From assembly GCA_938015405.1 (NCBI GenBank), contig CALLPZ010000206.1:1-19063 (forward strand): a stretch of 19,063 bases of DNA, in the 5' to 3' direction. Made by a program: the position numbers and the translations under genes. The notes beneath the pieces were generated by a model. That model searched no databases, was not told the DNA's origin, and saw only the letters and a list, made by a program, of their open reading frames with translations. Shown piece after piece: positions 1 to 6,408 of the stretch. The DNA is from an uncultured Pseudanabaenaceae cyanobacterium (GTDB lineage Bacteria > Cyanobacteriota > Cyanobacteriia > PCC-9006 > JAAUQQ01). Each line of letters opens with the position of its first letter. Position 1 is the stretch's first letter.

Positions 1-155
1 AGCTTTTTACCGTTCTGACGCATCTACGCTTAATGCCGACTCACGAGCTTGTGCTTCCTCTAAGGGAGCGTTGACAAGCTGAAACATGGGCGAGCGATCG
101 CGTTTACGGCCCACCAAGGCCGACCAATTGACAGAGAGTCAGGGAATTGCAAACG
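1..155. other. Upstream region of the ComFB-like gene, no supported gene
   Basis: No convincing coding sequence. A minus-strand reading frame of 26 codons from an ATG at 87 down to a stop at 7-9 exists but matches nothing I recognise. A HIP1 octamer GCGATCGC lies at 94-101. Promoter elements are not clear. Confidence 0.4.
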
Positions 156-596
156 ATGAAGATGTACGTCAACGTCATGGAACTGCTCATTGAGCAAGAG
201 ATCATCACGCGGCTAAAGGAGTCACCCGACGACCACATGAAGCGCGAGGTGGTATCCCTCATGGCCTATGCCCTCAATCGAGTGCCACCTTTGTATGCCT
301 GCTCGATCCAGGGGATCAAAAGCCAAATTAAGCGGGCCAAGCAGGATTACAGCAGCCACATCGAAAATGCAGTGCGCTGGGCTTTTAGTGCGGTCAAAAA
401 AGCCCCGAACACTCCCTCGGCGGGGCTCACCCGTGAGGTTTACCAGCAAATCTTGCAAGACACCCGCAGAGCCAGAAAGACGGGTGATCTCAGCCCCATC
501 GACTTGCCTGAGTTGATTGATTCGATGTTGCCTGAAGATGAGTCAGAGCCGACCCAAGGGCAATTTATGGAAGAGGATGAACCCGCAGCAGCCTAG
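156..596 (+). CDS. ComFB/CdgR-like protein (late competence ComFB domain)
   Basis: A 146-aa soluble protein of the ComFB family. Seen: an N-terminal helix beginning MKMYVNVMELLIEQEI and, about 30 residues later, the block YALNRVPPLYA, which together form the ComFB signature; then a basic helical segment and an acidic, proline-rich tail ending EEDEPAAA. Family knowledge: cyanobacterial ComFB-type proteins (CdgR) have been described as c-di-GMP binding and linked to cell size and motility, while Bacillus ComFB lies in the comF competence operon. I chose the ATG at 156 because an AGGG lies about 11 bases upstream; a TTG at 147 in the same frame would add three residues but leaves no room for a ribosome site. 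The gene stands alone and converges on ruvB. The family call is fairly sure; the ligand and role in this organism are inference. Confidence 0.85.
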   Translation: MKMYVNVMELLIEQEIITRLKESPDDHMKREVVSLMAYALNRVPPLYACSIQGIKSQIKRAKQDYSSHIENAVRWAFSAVKKAPNTPSAGLTREVYQQILQDTRRARKTGDLSPIDLPELIDSMLPEDESEPTQGQFMEEDEPAAA

Positions 597-618
597 ACAG
601 AATTGAAGCATCGTCTGA

Positions 619-645
619 AGGCTAAGATGCGCCTCAACTTAGCCT
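619..645. terminator. Candidate bidirectional terminator between ComFB-like gene and ruvB
   Basis: A perfect 8-bp inverted repeat, AGGCTAAG (619-626) and CTTAGCCT (638-645), with an 11-nt loop, lies 23 bases after the ComFB-like stop and 33 bases after the ruvB stop. It has no strong T tract on either side, so termination is inferred from position between convergent genes. Confidence 0.4.
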
Positions 646-677
646 GCTCCAGCTTCTTCCTTAAAGCAGCTTTTCCC

Positions 678-1850
678 TTACAGCGAGAGCTGTTGATGTT
701 GCTGAGGTGGCTCGTAGCCCAAATGCTTCCAGGCTGCTGGGGTCGCGATGCGTCCCCGGGGCGTGCGCTGGAGATAGCCAATTTGCAAAAGATAGGGTTC
801 GTAGACTTCCTCAATCGTTTGGGAGTCCTCTCCGGTGGCGGCGGCTAAGGTATCCAGCCCCACAGGCCCACCGTTGAAGTTTTCGATCATTTGGCTGAGC
901 AGGCGGCGATCGGTCCAATCGAGTCCACAGGGATCAACGTTATAGAGTTCCAGAGCTTCGGAGGCAACGGCCTGGGTGACGCAGCCTTTGTTTTTAACTG
1001 CGACGTAATCCCGCACTCGTTTGAGCAGACGGTTGGCAATGCGGGGAGTGCCCCGAGATCGCCGGGCAATTTCCGCAGCTCCAGCTTCATCCACTTCGGT
1101 ATCCAGAATCTTGGCGGTGCGGAGGACGATCGCGGTGAGCTCGTCGCTTTCGTAGAAGCGGAGCCGTTGGACGAGACCGAAGCGATCGCGCAAGGGCGAG
1201 GTTAAGGCCCCCACCTGGGTTGTCGCCCCCACGAGGGTAAAAGGCTTGAGCGGAATGCTGCGAGTCCGAGCAGCCTGGCCCTTACCGATAGTGATATCCA
1301 GCCGAAAATCTTCCATGGCGGGGTAGAGGATTTCCTCTGTGACCTTGGAGAGGCGGTGGATTTCATCAATAAACAGCAAGTCGCCTGGCTTGAGGTTCAC
1401 CAGCAGGCCAACGATATCGCGGGGGCGTTCCAAGGCAGGGGCAGAGGTCACCTTACAGGCCACCCCCATTTCCTGGGCCAACACCAGGGCCATGGTGGTT
1501 TTGCCTAAGCCCGGCGGGCCGTAAAGCAGCAGGTGGTCCAAGCTTTCCTGACGACTTTGGGCCGCTTGAATGGCAATGCTCAGGACTTCTTTAAGGGCTT
1601 TTTGGCCCAAATAATCCTGCAGGGCTTGGGGCCGCAGCTTTTCCTCGGGCTTGCCCACTTCTAGCGGTTGGGCCACCGGGTCTAGGACAGCTTCACCACT
1701 GGCCCGATCCTGAGCTCGCTCCGAGGGAGCACCCAGGGTGTGAATTTGCTCGATCAACTGGTCAGCAGAACTTTTCGCCTTCGAGCCCTTGGCCTTTTTG
1801 GGCTGATCGGGATCGGGGGAAGCAGGCGTTTTCGAGGAAATAATGGGCAT
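678..1850 (-). CDS. ruvB: Holliday junction branch migration ATPase RuvB
   Basis: A 390-aa AAA+ motor that, with RuvA and RuvC, drives Holliday junction branch migration in recombinational repair. Seen in order: a low-complexity K/S/A/P-rich N-terminal extension (about residues 1-65); RuvB start block RPQALQDYLGQ (73-83); Walker A GPPGLGKT (111-118); Walker B FIDEIH (160-165); sensor 1 GATT (208-211); arginine finger in SPLRDRFG (218-225); sensor 2 RGTPRIANRLLKR (266-278); and the winged-helix DNA-binding end with PRGR and GYEPP. All key motifs are intact. The length exceeds the roughly 335-360 aa usual for RuvB because of the extension. The ATG at 1850 is supported by an AAGGG eight bases upstream. 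It lies 86 bases downstream of, and on the same strand as, a small exported protein gene, so co-transcription is possible. Confidence 0.97.
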   Translation of the reverse strand: MPIISSKTPASPDPDQPKKAKGSKAKSSADQLIEQIHTLGAPSERAQDRASGEAVLDPVAQPLEVGKPEEKLRPQALQDYLGQKALKEVLSIAIQAAQSRQESLDHLLLYGPPGLGKTTMALVLAQEMGVACKVTSAPALERPRDIVGLLVNLKPGDLLFIDEIHRLSKVTEEILYPAMEDFRLDITIGKGQAARTRSIPLKPFTLVGATTQVGALTSPLRDRFGLVQRLRFYESDELTAIVLRTAKILDTEVDEAGAAEIARRSRGTPRIANRLLKRVRDYVAVKNKGCVTQAVASEALELYNVDPCGLDWTDRRLLSQMIENFNGGPVGLDTLAAATGEDSQTIEEVYEPYLLQIGYLQRTPRGRIATPAAWKHLGYEPPQQHQQLSL

Positions 1851-1936
1851 GGGCGCAACCCTTACAGCGCAGGAGACTGCCAGTATGCTGGTACGACTGT
1901 TCCCTAGGTTTACTGTAGCCGATGCCAGCTGATGCC

Positions 1937-2521
1937 CTACAAGAACTTAAAGGACTTCAAGAAGCCAGAAATACTGCCCTGGAGGCTGCCTTCCAAGCGA
2001 CTGGGCACCATTGTTGTGATTTGGTAGAGGCGATCGTTGCGTAAATAAACTCGCTGGGTGACGAGGTACGGGCGATTATCCACCTGGGCACTCATCTTGA
2101 AATGGCGGCCGGGGTGGCCCGCGAGGGTGAGCTGAAACTCCTGGAGGAGCTTGCCATTGAGACGACTGCGAAAGCCATCCCGAACACTATCTAAGGAACT
2201 TTCCAATTCGCCTGGCTTCACGCCCCCCCCAGGCAGGTCCATCCAGCCCGCCATGTAAACCACTTGGTCATTTTGCTGGGAGGACACAAATTGCTGGAGC
2301 TGCATTTCCTGGCCCCCGACACTAAAGGCCGTGCCCAAAGGCACTGGGCTATCAGGCATCAGGATCGAGAACCGCCCCCCGGAGGGATTGAACGTCCGCC
2401 AAACTGACTTAGCAGTACTAGACTGGGCCTGGGCAATGGGCAGTCCCGGAGCAGAGACCATGGCCATACCACCGCCCAACAGCAGCGTACCGACGAGCAA
2501 AGGTGCAAAACGAGAAAGCAT
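1937..2521 (-). CDS. Small exported protein, possibly DcrB/PsbP-like
   Basis: A 194-aa protein starting MLSRFAPLLVGTLLL with a classic signal peptide and probable cleavage after PIAQAQ (about residue 33). The mature part begins with WRTFNPSGGRFSILMPDSPV, then an alternation of short strands and a C-terminal LKSFKFL. The opening pattern (W-x-x-F-x-P-x-x-G-x-F-x-I-x-x-P) resembles Mog1/PsbP/DcrB-fold exported proteins seen in cyanobacteria, but I cannot name the family with certainty. The ATG at 2521 is preferred over an upstream GTG/ATG in the same frame because it places the signal sequence first and has AGGA nine bases upstream. The predicted site is periplasm or thylakoid lumen. It is transcribed towards ruvB, 86 bases away. 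Confidence 0.75.
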   Translation of the reverse strand: MLSRFAPLLVGTLLLGGGMAMVSAPGLPIAQAQSSTAKSVWRTFNPSGGRFSILMPDSPVPLGTAFSVGGQEMQLQQFVSSQQNDQVVYMAGWMDLPGGGVKPGELESSLDSVRDGFRSRLNGKLLQEFQLTLAGHPGRHFKMSAQVDNRPYLVTQRVYLRNDRLYQITTMVPSRLEGSLQGSISGFLKSFKFL

Positions 2522-3127
2522 TTTTGATTGTCCTAAGCCATGAACAGGGTCAACAGATCCGCAGTATTTGCCTGATTTTCCAGCTTGATGGGAGTATCCG
2601 CCACCTCGTCCCATTCGTTACCATGCTAGAAAGCAATCAGCCCTAGTAAACGGTAGCCGTCAGAAACACTGGAACAGCATAATTCTGTACTCTCAGACGC
2701 GGGTATTTACCGATTGTTTCATGGCCCTAGTCCCACTGTCAGGAGCTTCTCTACACCTGAGTTTAATAGCGACATAACCGGGCTCATCCCCTCCCCCCTT
2801 CTCTTAGGAGAAAAGGGGAACCGAACAACCCAACAAGACGGATAAACCTTGAGTAGAACCAAGGGGGTAAGACGTACTGCCTGTTGTCGAGCCCAAGTTC
2901 CATCAGGGAATCTCTAGCTCCCTTAAAGGGGGAGCTTCTCGGTCGAAATTTCGTCATAGAGATGCCGTTGGGCCAGGCTTCAGCAATTCCGGTTGATGTG
3001 GATCGCGCCCTTGGCAGGTCTCCCAAGCGGCTCTTGCAGGGCTAGCCTGCACCGAGCGCTTGCTTCCTCTTCTCACAGCTACTCACCCCAGCCCTCGGGC
3101 TTTCCCTGCGAATCAATTTCCGTGGCA
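2522..3127. other. 606-base divergent spacer containing repeat remnant
   Basis: This separates the exported protein (-) from the AAA ATPase (+) and must hold both promoters, which I cannot place confidently. The 2784-3000 part reads like a decayed dispersed repeat: two purine/pyrimidine-strand hairpins and a minus-strand open frame of 80 codons (2784-3026) with no recognisable domain. The rest (2640-2780 and 3000-3127) shows nothing supportable. Confidence 0.5.
2784..2940. repeat. Putative hairpin-bounded dispersed repeat remnant (MITE/REP-like)
   Basis: Two hairpins bracket a region of about 140 bases: an imperfect stem of the form CCCCCCTTCTC-tta-GGAGAAAAGGGG (2793-2818), and AGCTCCC-(ttaaagg)-GGGAGCT (2916-2936). 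Such CTCCC/GGGAG hairpins are a common look for short non-autonomous repeats scattered in cyanobacterial intergenic DNA. No transposase or target-site duplication was identified, so boundaries are approximate and the call is an inference. Confidence 0.35.
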
Positions 3128-4372
3128 ATGGATATTCAGAAACTCATCCTCGACGCCCTGGGTCAATCTCCCAATGCGATCCCCTATTTTGTTAGCCAAC
3201 GGCTCAAGCAGCATTTCCCCGACCAGGCCCTGTTAGAAACCTGCGACCGGGAATTTGATCTGCAGGGCTACGGAAAAGCGGGTAGTTGCCAGCTTTTCCC
3301 CCTCGACCAAGTTCACAGCCAAGACCTCACGAGCTGGAACAGCAGCGATCGCCATATCGATAAATCCCCCTTCAACGCCGCCTACGCGATCACCTGGCAG
3401 GGGCACAGCCTCACCGCCTTGCAGCTTCAATGGTCCGCAGGCTGGGCAACAATACGTTACCTCTGGTTACTAGCAGAACGGGAAGCGATCGCCGAAGCCT
3501 TCTTCCATGCAGTCTGCGACTGGAACACCGAAGTGCGCGACGAAATCCTGGTCTTCGACAACGGTAACTGGCGCAAAAACAACGAACTCTATCAATCCAT
3601 CCAAGCCACCACCATCGACAATCTCGTCCTACCGGGCGACCTCAAGCAGGATATCCACAGCGACGTCAAACGCTTCTTCGAATCCCGCCAGTTCTACAGC
3701 CAGCACGGCCTCGCCTGGAAGCGGGGCCTCCTGCTCATTGGCCCCCCTGGCAACGGCAAAACCCATATGGTCAAAGCCCTGATCAACGACCTGAAGCTCC
3801 CCTGCCTCTATATCAAGAACTTCAAGGACCGTTCCAACCCCGAAGCCTTCAATATCCGCCGCGTCTTTGAGAAAGCCCGGCAAATGGCTCCCTGTATCCT
3901 CGTCCTCGAAGACCTCGACTCCCTCATTGGTGACGAAACCCGCTCCTGCTTCCTCAATGAACTCGATGGCTTCGCGGTCAACGAGGGCATTCTCACCCTC
4001 GCCACCACGAACCACCCCGAACGCATCGATATCGCCATCCTCGAACGCCCCAGCCGCTTCGATCGCAAGTACCGCTTTGACCTCCCCGATAACCAAGAGC
4101 GCCAAACCTACTTGGAGAACTGGAATAGCAAGCTGCAAACCGATATGAAGCTGATCCCTGGGGCGATCGAAGATCTCACCCACCAAACCACTGGCTTTTC
4201 CTTTGCTTACCTCAAAGAACTCTGCCTCTCCTCCATGATGGGCTGGATGGAAACCCGCGAACCCGGCACCATGGGCCAAGTCATCACGGAACAACTCCCC
4301 AAACTCCAAGAACAAATTGCCGCAGGTGAATCCGCCAGAAAAAGCCAGCCCGAGGGAAAAAACGGGGCTTAG
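3128..4372 (+). CDS. AAA ATPase, Bcs1-like
   Basis: A 414-aa protein with a family-unassigned N-terminal region (about 1-195) and a C-terminal classical AAA domain. Seen: Walker A GPPGNGKT (205-212); Walker B ILVLEDLD (257-264); LNELDG (276-281); sensor 1 TTNHPE (293-298); arginine-finger region ERPSRFDRKYRF (306-317); and a GFS helix (356-358). The E-D-x-D form of Walker B plus LxxLDG and TTNHxE is typical of the Bcs1-type AAA branch, whose members remodel or translocate proteins. No membrane helix is visible, unlike mitochondrial Bcs1. The ATG at 3128 begins MDIQKLILDAL; the frame stays open upstream to 2993, but that part is low-complexity and looks non-coding, and a GTG at 3122 is also possible. 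It is followed by kptA 154 bases on. The substrate is unknown. Confidence 0.88.
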   Translation: MDIQKLILDALGQSPNAIPYFVSQRLKQHFPDQALLETCDREFDLQGYGKAGSCQLFPLDQVHSQDLTSWNSSDRHIDKSPFNAAYAITWQGHSLTALQLQWSAGWATIRYLWLLAEREAIAEAFFHAVCDWNTEVRDEILVFDNGNWRKNNELYQSIQATTIDNLVLPGDLKQDIHSDVKRFFESRQFYSQHGLAWKRGLLLIGPPGNGKTHMVKALINDLKLPCLYIKNFKDRSNPEAFNIRRVFEKARQMAPCILVLEDLDSLIGDETRSCFLNELDGFAVNEGILTLATTNHPERIDIAILERPSRFDRKYRFDLPDNQERQTYLENWNSKLQTDMKLIPGAIEDLTHQTTGFSFAYLKELCLSSMMGWMETREPGTMGQVITEQLPKLQEQIAAGESARKSQPEGKNGA

Positions 4373-4526
4373 CAGAGCCAGTTAACAACCTGAAATTGAC
4401 AACCCGAATGCTGTAGTGACTGAAAGGCAGCCTTTTCCCGAGCCCCATTTTCAGAAGGAACGAGGGAGCGACCAGCCAAACGAAGCCGACCGGCCTCGCA
4501 ATGTTCCTCCCCACCCAAGTGATCCC

Positions 4527-5084
4527 ATGGACTCCAAATCCCTCAAAACAATCAGCAAATACCTCAGCCTCCACCTGCGTCACCAACCCGAAGCGATCGG
4601 CCTCACCCTCCAACCCGGCGGTTGGGTCAAGATCAATGACCTCCTCTCCGCCACCCGTCACCACAGTGACCTCGCCCTCACCCGCGACCTCCTCCAAACC
4701 GTCGTCACCACTAGCGACAAGCAACGTTTCGCCATCAGTCCAGATGGCCAACGCATCCGCGCCAACCAAGGGCACAGCATCCCCATCGACCTCCAGCTCC
4801 CCTCACAAACACCGTCCGAAATCCTTTACCACGGCACAGCAGAGCCCGCAGTTTCAGCGATCCTGGCAGAAGGCCTGAAAAAGATGGCCCGCCACCATGT
4901 CCACCTCTCCGCCACCCCAGACACCGCAAAAACCGTTGGCAGTCGCCACGGTCGCCCCGTCATCTTTCAGGTTGCAGCCACAACCATGTACAACGATGGC
5001 TTCACCTTCCACTGCTCCGACAACGGCGTCTGGCTCACAGACCATGTCCCTGTGGAATATTTAACGCCCATGGATGAGCAGTAG
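4527..5084 (+). CDS. kptA: RNA 2'-phosphotransferase KptA/Tpt1
   Basis: A 185-aa NAD+-dependent enzyme that moves an internal RNA 2'-phosphate to NAD+, giving ADP-ribose 1'',2''-cyclic phosphate. Seen: SKYLSLHLRH (10-19, with the catalytic Arg-His pair R18/H19); GGWVKINDLL (31-40); RIRANQGHS (76-84, catalytic Arg region); YHGT (101-104); HHVHLS (123-128); VGSRHGRP (137-144, last catalytic Arg/His); NGVWLTDHVPVEYL (166-179). All family blocks are present at normal length, so it should be active. The ATG at 4527 is chosen because the family starts a few residues before the SKxLS block; an in-frame GTG at 4416 would add a proline-rich tail unlike the family. In bacteria the natural substrate of Tpt1 is not settled, since classical tRNA splicing is absent. 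It sits between an AAA ATPase and a GNAT gene on the same strand. Confidence 0.95.
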   Translation: MDSKSLKTISKYLSLHLRHQPEAIGLTLQPGGWVKINDLLSATRHHSDLALTRDLLQTVVTTSDKQRFAISPDGQRIRANQGHSIPIDLQLPSQTPSEILYHGTAEPAVSAILAEGLKKMARHHVHLSATPDTAKTVGSRHGRPVIFQVAATTMYNDGFTFHCSDNGVWLTDHVPVEYLTPMDEQ

Positions 5085-5132
5085 CTCCCAGCCAGCCCCG
5101 AAAATTTGATGGGATCGCTGGACTATTGCCAG

Positions 5133-5209
5133 ACAGTGATAGCTAATAAAGAAATAGGTCATCGCTTCCCTTAGCCCTGACCTCACGTCCCCCTCAGCGC
5201 TATCACTGT
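5133..5209 (+). promoter_or_regulatory. Nested inverted repeat covering the GNAT start codon
   Basis: A perfect 11-bp inverted repeat, ACAGTGATAGC (5133-5143) and GCTATCACTGT (5199-5209), encloses a 6-bp repeat AGGTCA (5156-5161)/TGACCT (5178-5183). The right outer arm includes the first two bases of the GTG start at 5208. It could be an RNA leader fold that hides the start, or a pair of operator half-sites; the function is inferred. Confidence 0.45.
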
Positions 5210-6092
5210 GAACGTCCGTCAGACCAGCAACGTCCAAACCTTTGCCAAACAGGCTCTCCCTTTTCTGCGCCAGCGAGAGGCCGAAAACAATCTTCTCCTT
5301 GCCCTGATCAATCAACTCCTCGAGGCTCCCCCCGGCAGCGTCACCCCCCGCCTGATCACAATAAAGATGGACAGCGATGTGGTCGGCATCGCCTTGAAAG
5401 CAGGAGACAGTCCGCTACTGCTATCTCGCATGGTCAAGCCCACCGCCCTGGGAGCCCTTGCCCACCATCTCAAACGGCAATGGCACTCCCCCCAGCTACG
5501 CCTAAGCCATGCTCTCCCCAAATTTGCCGGGCCTAAAGGCACCGTTGCGGCACTAGCCGAGGCACTGCGAATCCAAACCCGCCTGCGCTACGGCATTACC
5601 AATGCCATGCGGATTCATCAACTCAGCCAGGTCCAGCCCCTGCCCGCCGTCGCAGGACAGCTCAGAGCGGCAGAGGAAGGCGATCGCCCCCTCCTCCAAG
5701 CCTGGTGTGAAGCCTTCGAACGGGAATCCTTCGGCGAACTACGCGACGACCCAATCCGCTGGGCAGACCGCCGCCTCGCCCAAAAGGACATCTACCTCTG
5801 GGAAGCCCCCAGCAATGATGCAACCACAACTCTACCTGTATCCATGGTGGGCGGCAGTAGCTTCGATGATCATGGCGGCGGCATCGGCCCCGTCTACACC
5901 CCACCGAACCAACGCCGCCAAGGCTATGGCAGTGCCGCCGTCGCAACGTTGAGTCAGCAACTTCTCGATCAGGGTTGCAGCATCTGCTATCTCTTCACCG
6001 AGCTGTCTAACCCCACTTCCAATCACATTTACAAAACGATCGGATACCAACCTGTCTGCGATTGGGATGAATACGAACTGCCAGCGTCATAA
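5208..6092 (+). CDS. GNAT-family N-acetyltransferase, two-part
   Basis: A 294-aa protein. The C-terminal half (about 150-292) is a GNAT domain: VSMVGGSSFDDHGGGIGPVYTP strands, then the acetyl-CoA pyrophosphate-binding motif RRQGYGSA (236-243), then FTELSNPTSNHIYKTIGY (263-280), the usual motif B with N and Y. The N-terminal half (about 1-145) looks like a diverged GNAT-like or partner domain, as in GNAT proteins of about 280-300 aa that act on small molecules or unknown targets; it lacks the Q/RxxGxG motif. The frame opens only after a TGA at 5178, and GTG at 5208 is the sole usual start before residue 54. No Shine-Dalgarno is seen. It lies 123 bases after kptA on the same strand. The acceptor substrate is unknown. 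Confidence 0.88.
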   Translation: MNVRQTSNVQTFAKQALPFLRQREAENNLLLALINQLLEAPPGSVTPRLITIKMDSDVVGIALKAGDSPLLLSRMVKPTALGALAHHLKRQWHSPQLRLSHALPKFAGPKGTVAALAEALRIQTRLRYGITNAMRIHQLSQVQPLPAVAGQLRAAEEGDRPLLQAWCEAFERESFGELRDDPIRWADRRLAQKDIYLWEAPSNDATTTLPVSMVGGSSFDDHGGGIGPVYTPPNQRRQGYGSAAVATLSQQLLDQGCSICYLFTELSNPTSNHIYKTIGYQPVCDWDEYELPAS

Positions 6093-6094
6093 CA

Positions 6095-6113
6095 GGTTTC
6101 ATTTTTAGAAACC
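6095..6113 (+). terminator. Weak hairpin just after the GNAT stop
   Basis: GGTTTC (6095-6100) and GAAACC (6108-6113) pair around an ATTTTTA loop, three bases after the stop codon. Only 6 bp and no T tract follow it, so it is a weak terminator candidate judged mainly by position. Confidence 0.3.
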
Positions 6114-6408
6114 CGCCCACCCACAGCCAAAGACTCAGCCATAATTTCTGTAACGTCACCCATTGCTCTTGTTTCTCTTGAGAAGACTATCGAAACAGGG
6201 CAGGGACAATGGGCTAATGGGACTGCGCACCATATCCCAAGAAAAGAGGTTGTTTGACCAGGGCCGGTGGCCGTAGCAGTGAGTCTCAGAGGAGCCGCTG
6301 ATTTACGCCAACTCGCACTTCAATCATCCAGCAGTGGTCTCAACGTTGAGGCTAAGCCGGATTTTCAAACAACACCTGAGACCGATTTACCTTAGGAGGC
6401 AGTTCGTC
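6114..6408. other. Spacer upstream of the lipoprotein gene
   Basis: No gene is seen. It holds a nested inverted repeat: CCCATTG (6159-6165) with CAATGGG (6207-6213), and inside it TGTTTC (6170-6175) with GAAACA (6192-6197). It ends in a strong AGGAGG (6394-6399) ribosome site nine bases before the ATG at 6409. A promoter is not confidently placed. Confidence 0.5.

Noticed and set aside
7..87. 26-codon minus-strand frame at the left edge
   Set aside because: Short, no ribosome site judged, no recognisable sequence, and near the window edge.
891..1205. 104-codon plus-strand frame inside ruvB
   Set aside because: Entirely antisense to conserved ruvB motifs; a shadow.
2784..3026. 80-codon minus-strand frame in the divergent spacer
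   Set aside because: No domain, no ribosome site, and it passes through two hairpins of a repeat-like stretch; better explained as repeat remnant.
3629..4315. Open frame of 228 codons antisense to the AAA ATPase gene
   Set aside because: The AAA gene has clear Walker and sensor motifs here. The antisense frame is open because the sense gene strongly prefers C at third codon positions; its product is a repetitive E/G/V/A-rich chain without a domain.
4397..4420. TTGACA at 4397-4402 as a -35 box for kptA
   Set aside because: No acceptable -10 hexamer 16-18 bases downstream, so a promoter call would rest on one hexamer.
4284..4775. Antisense frame of 163 codons across the AAA/kptA junction
   Set aside because: Shadow of kptA and the C-rich coding strand; no recognisable domain and it runs through a real gene.
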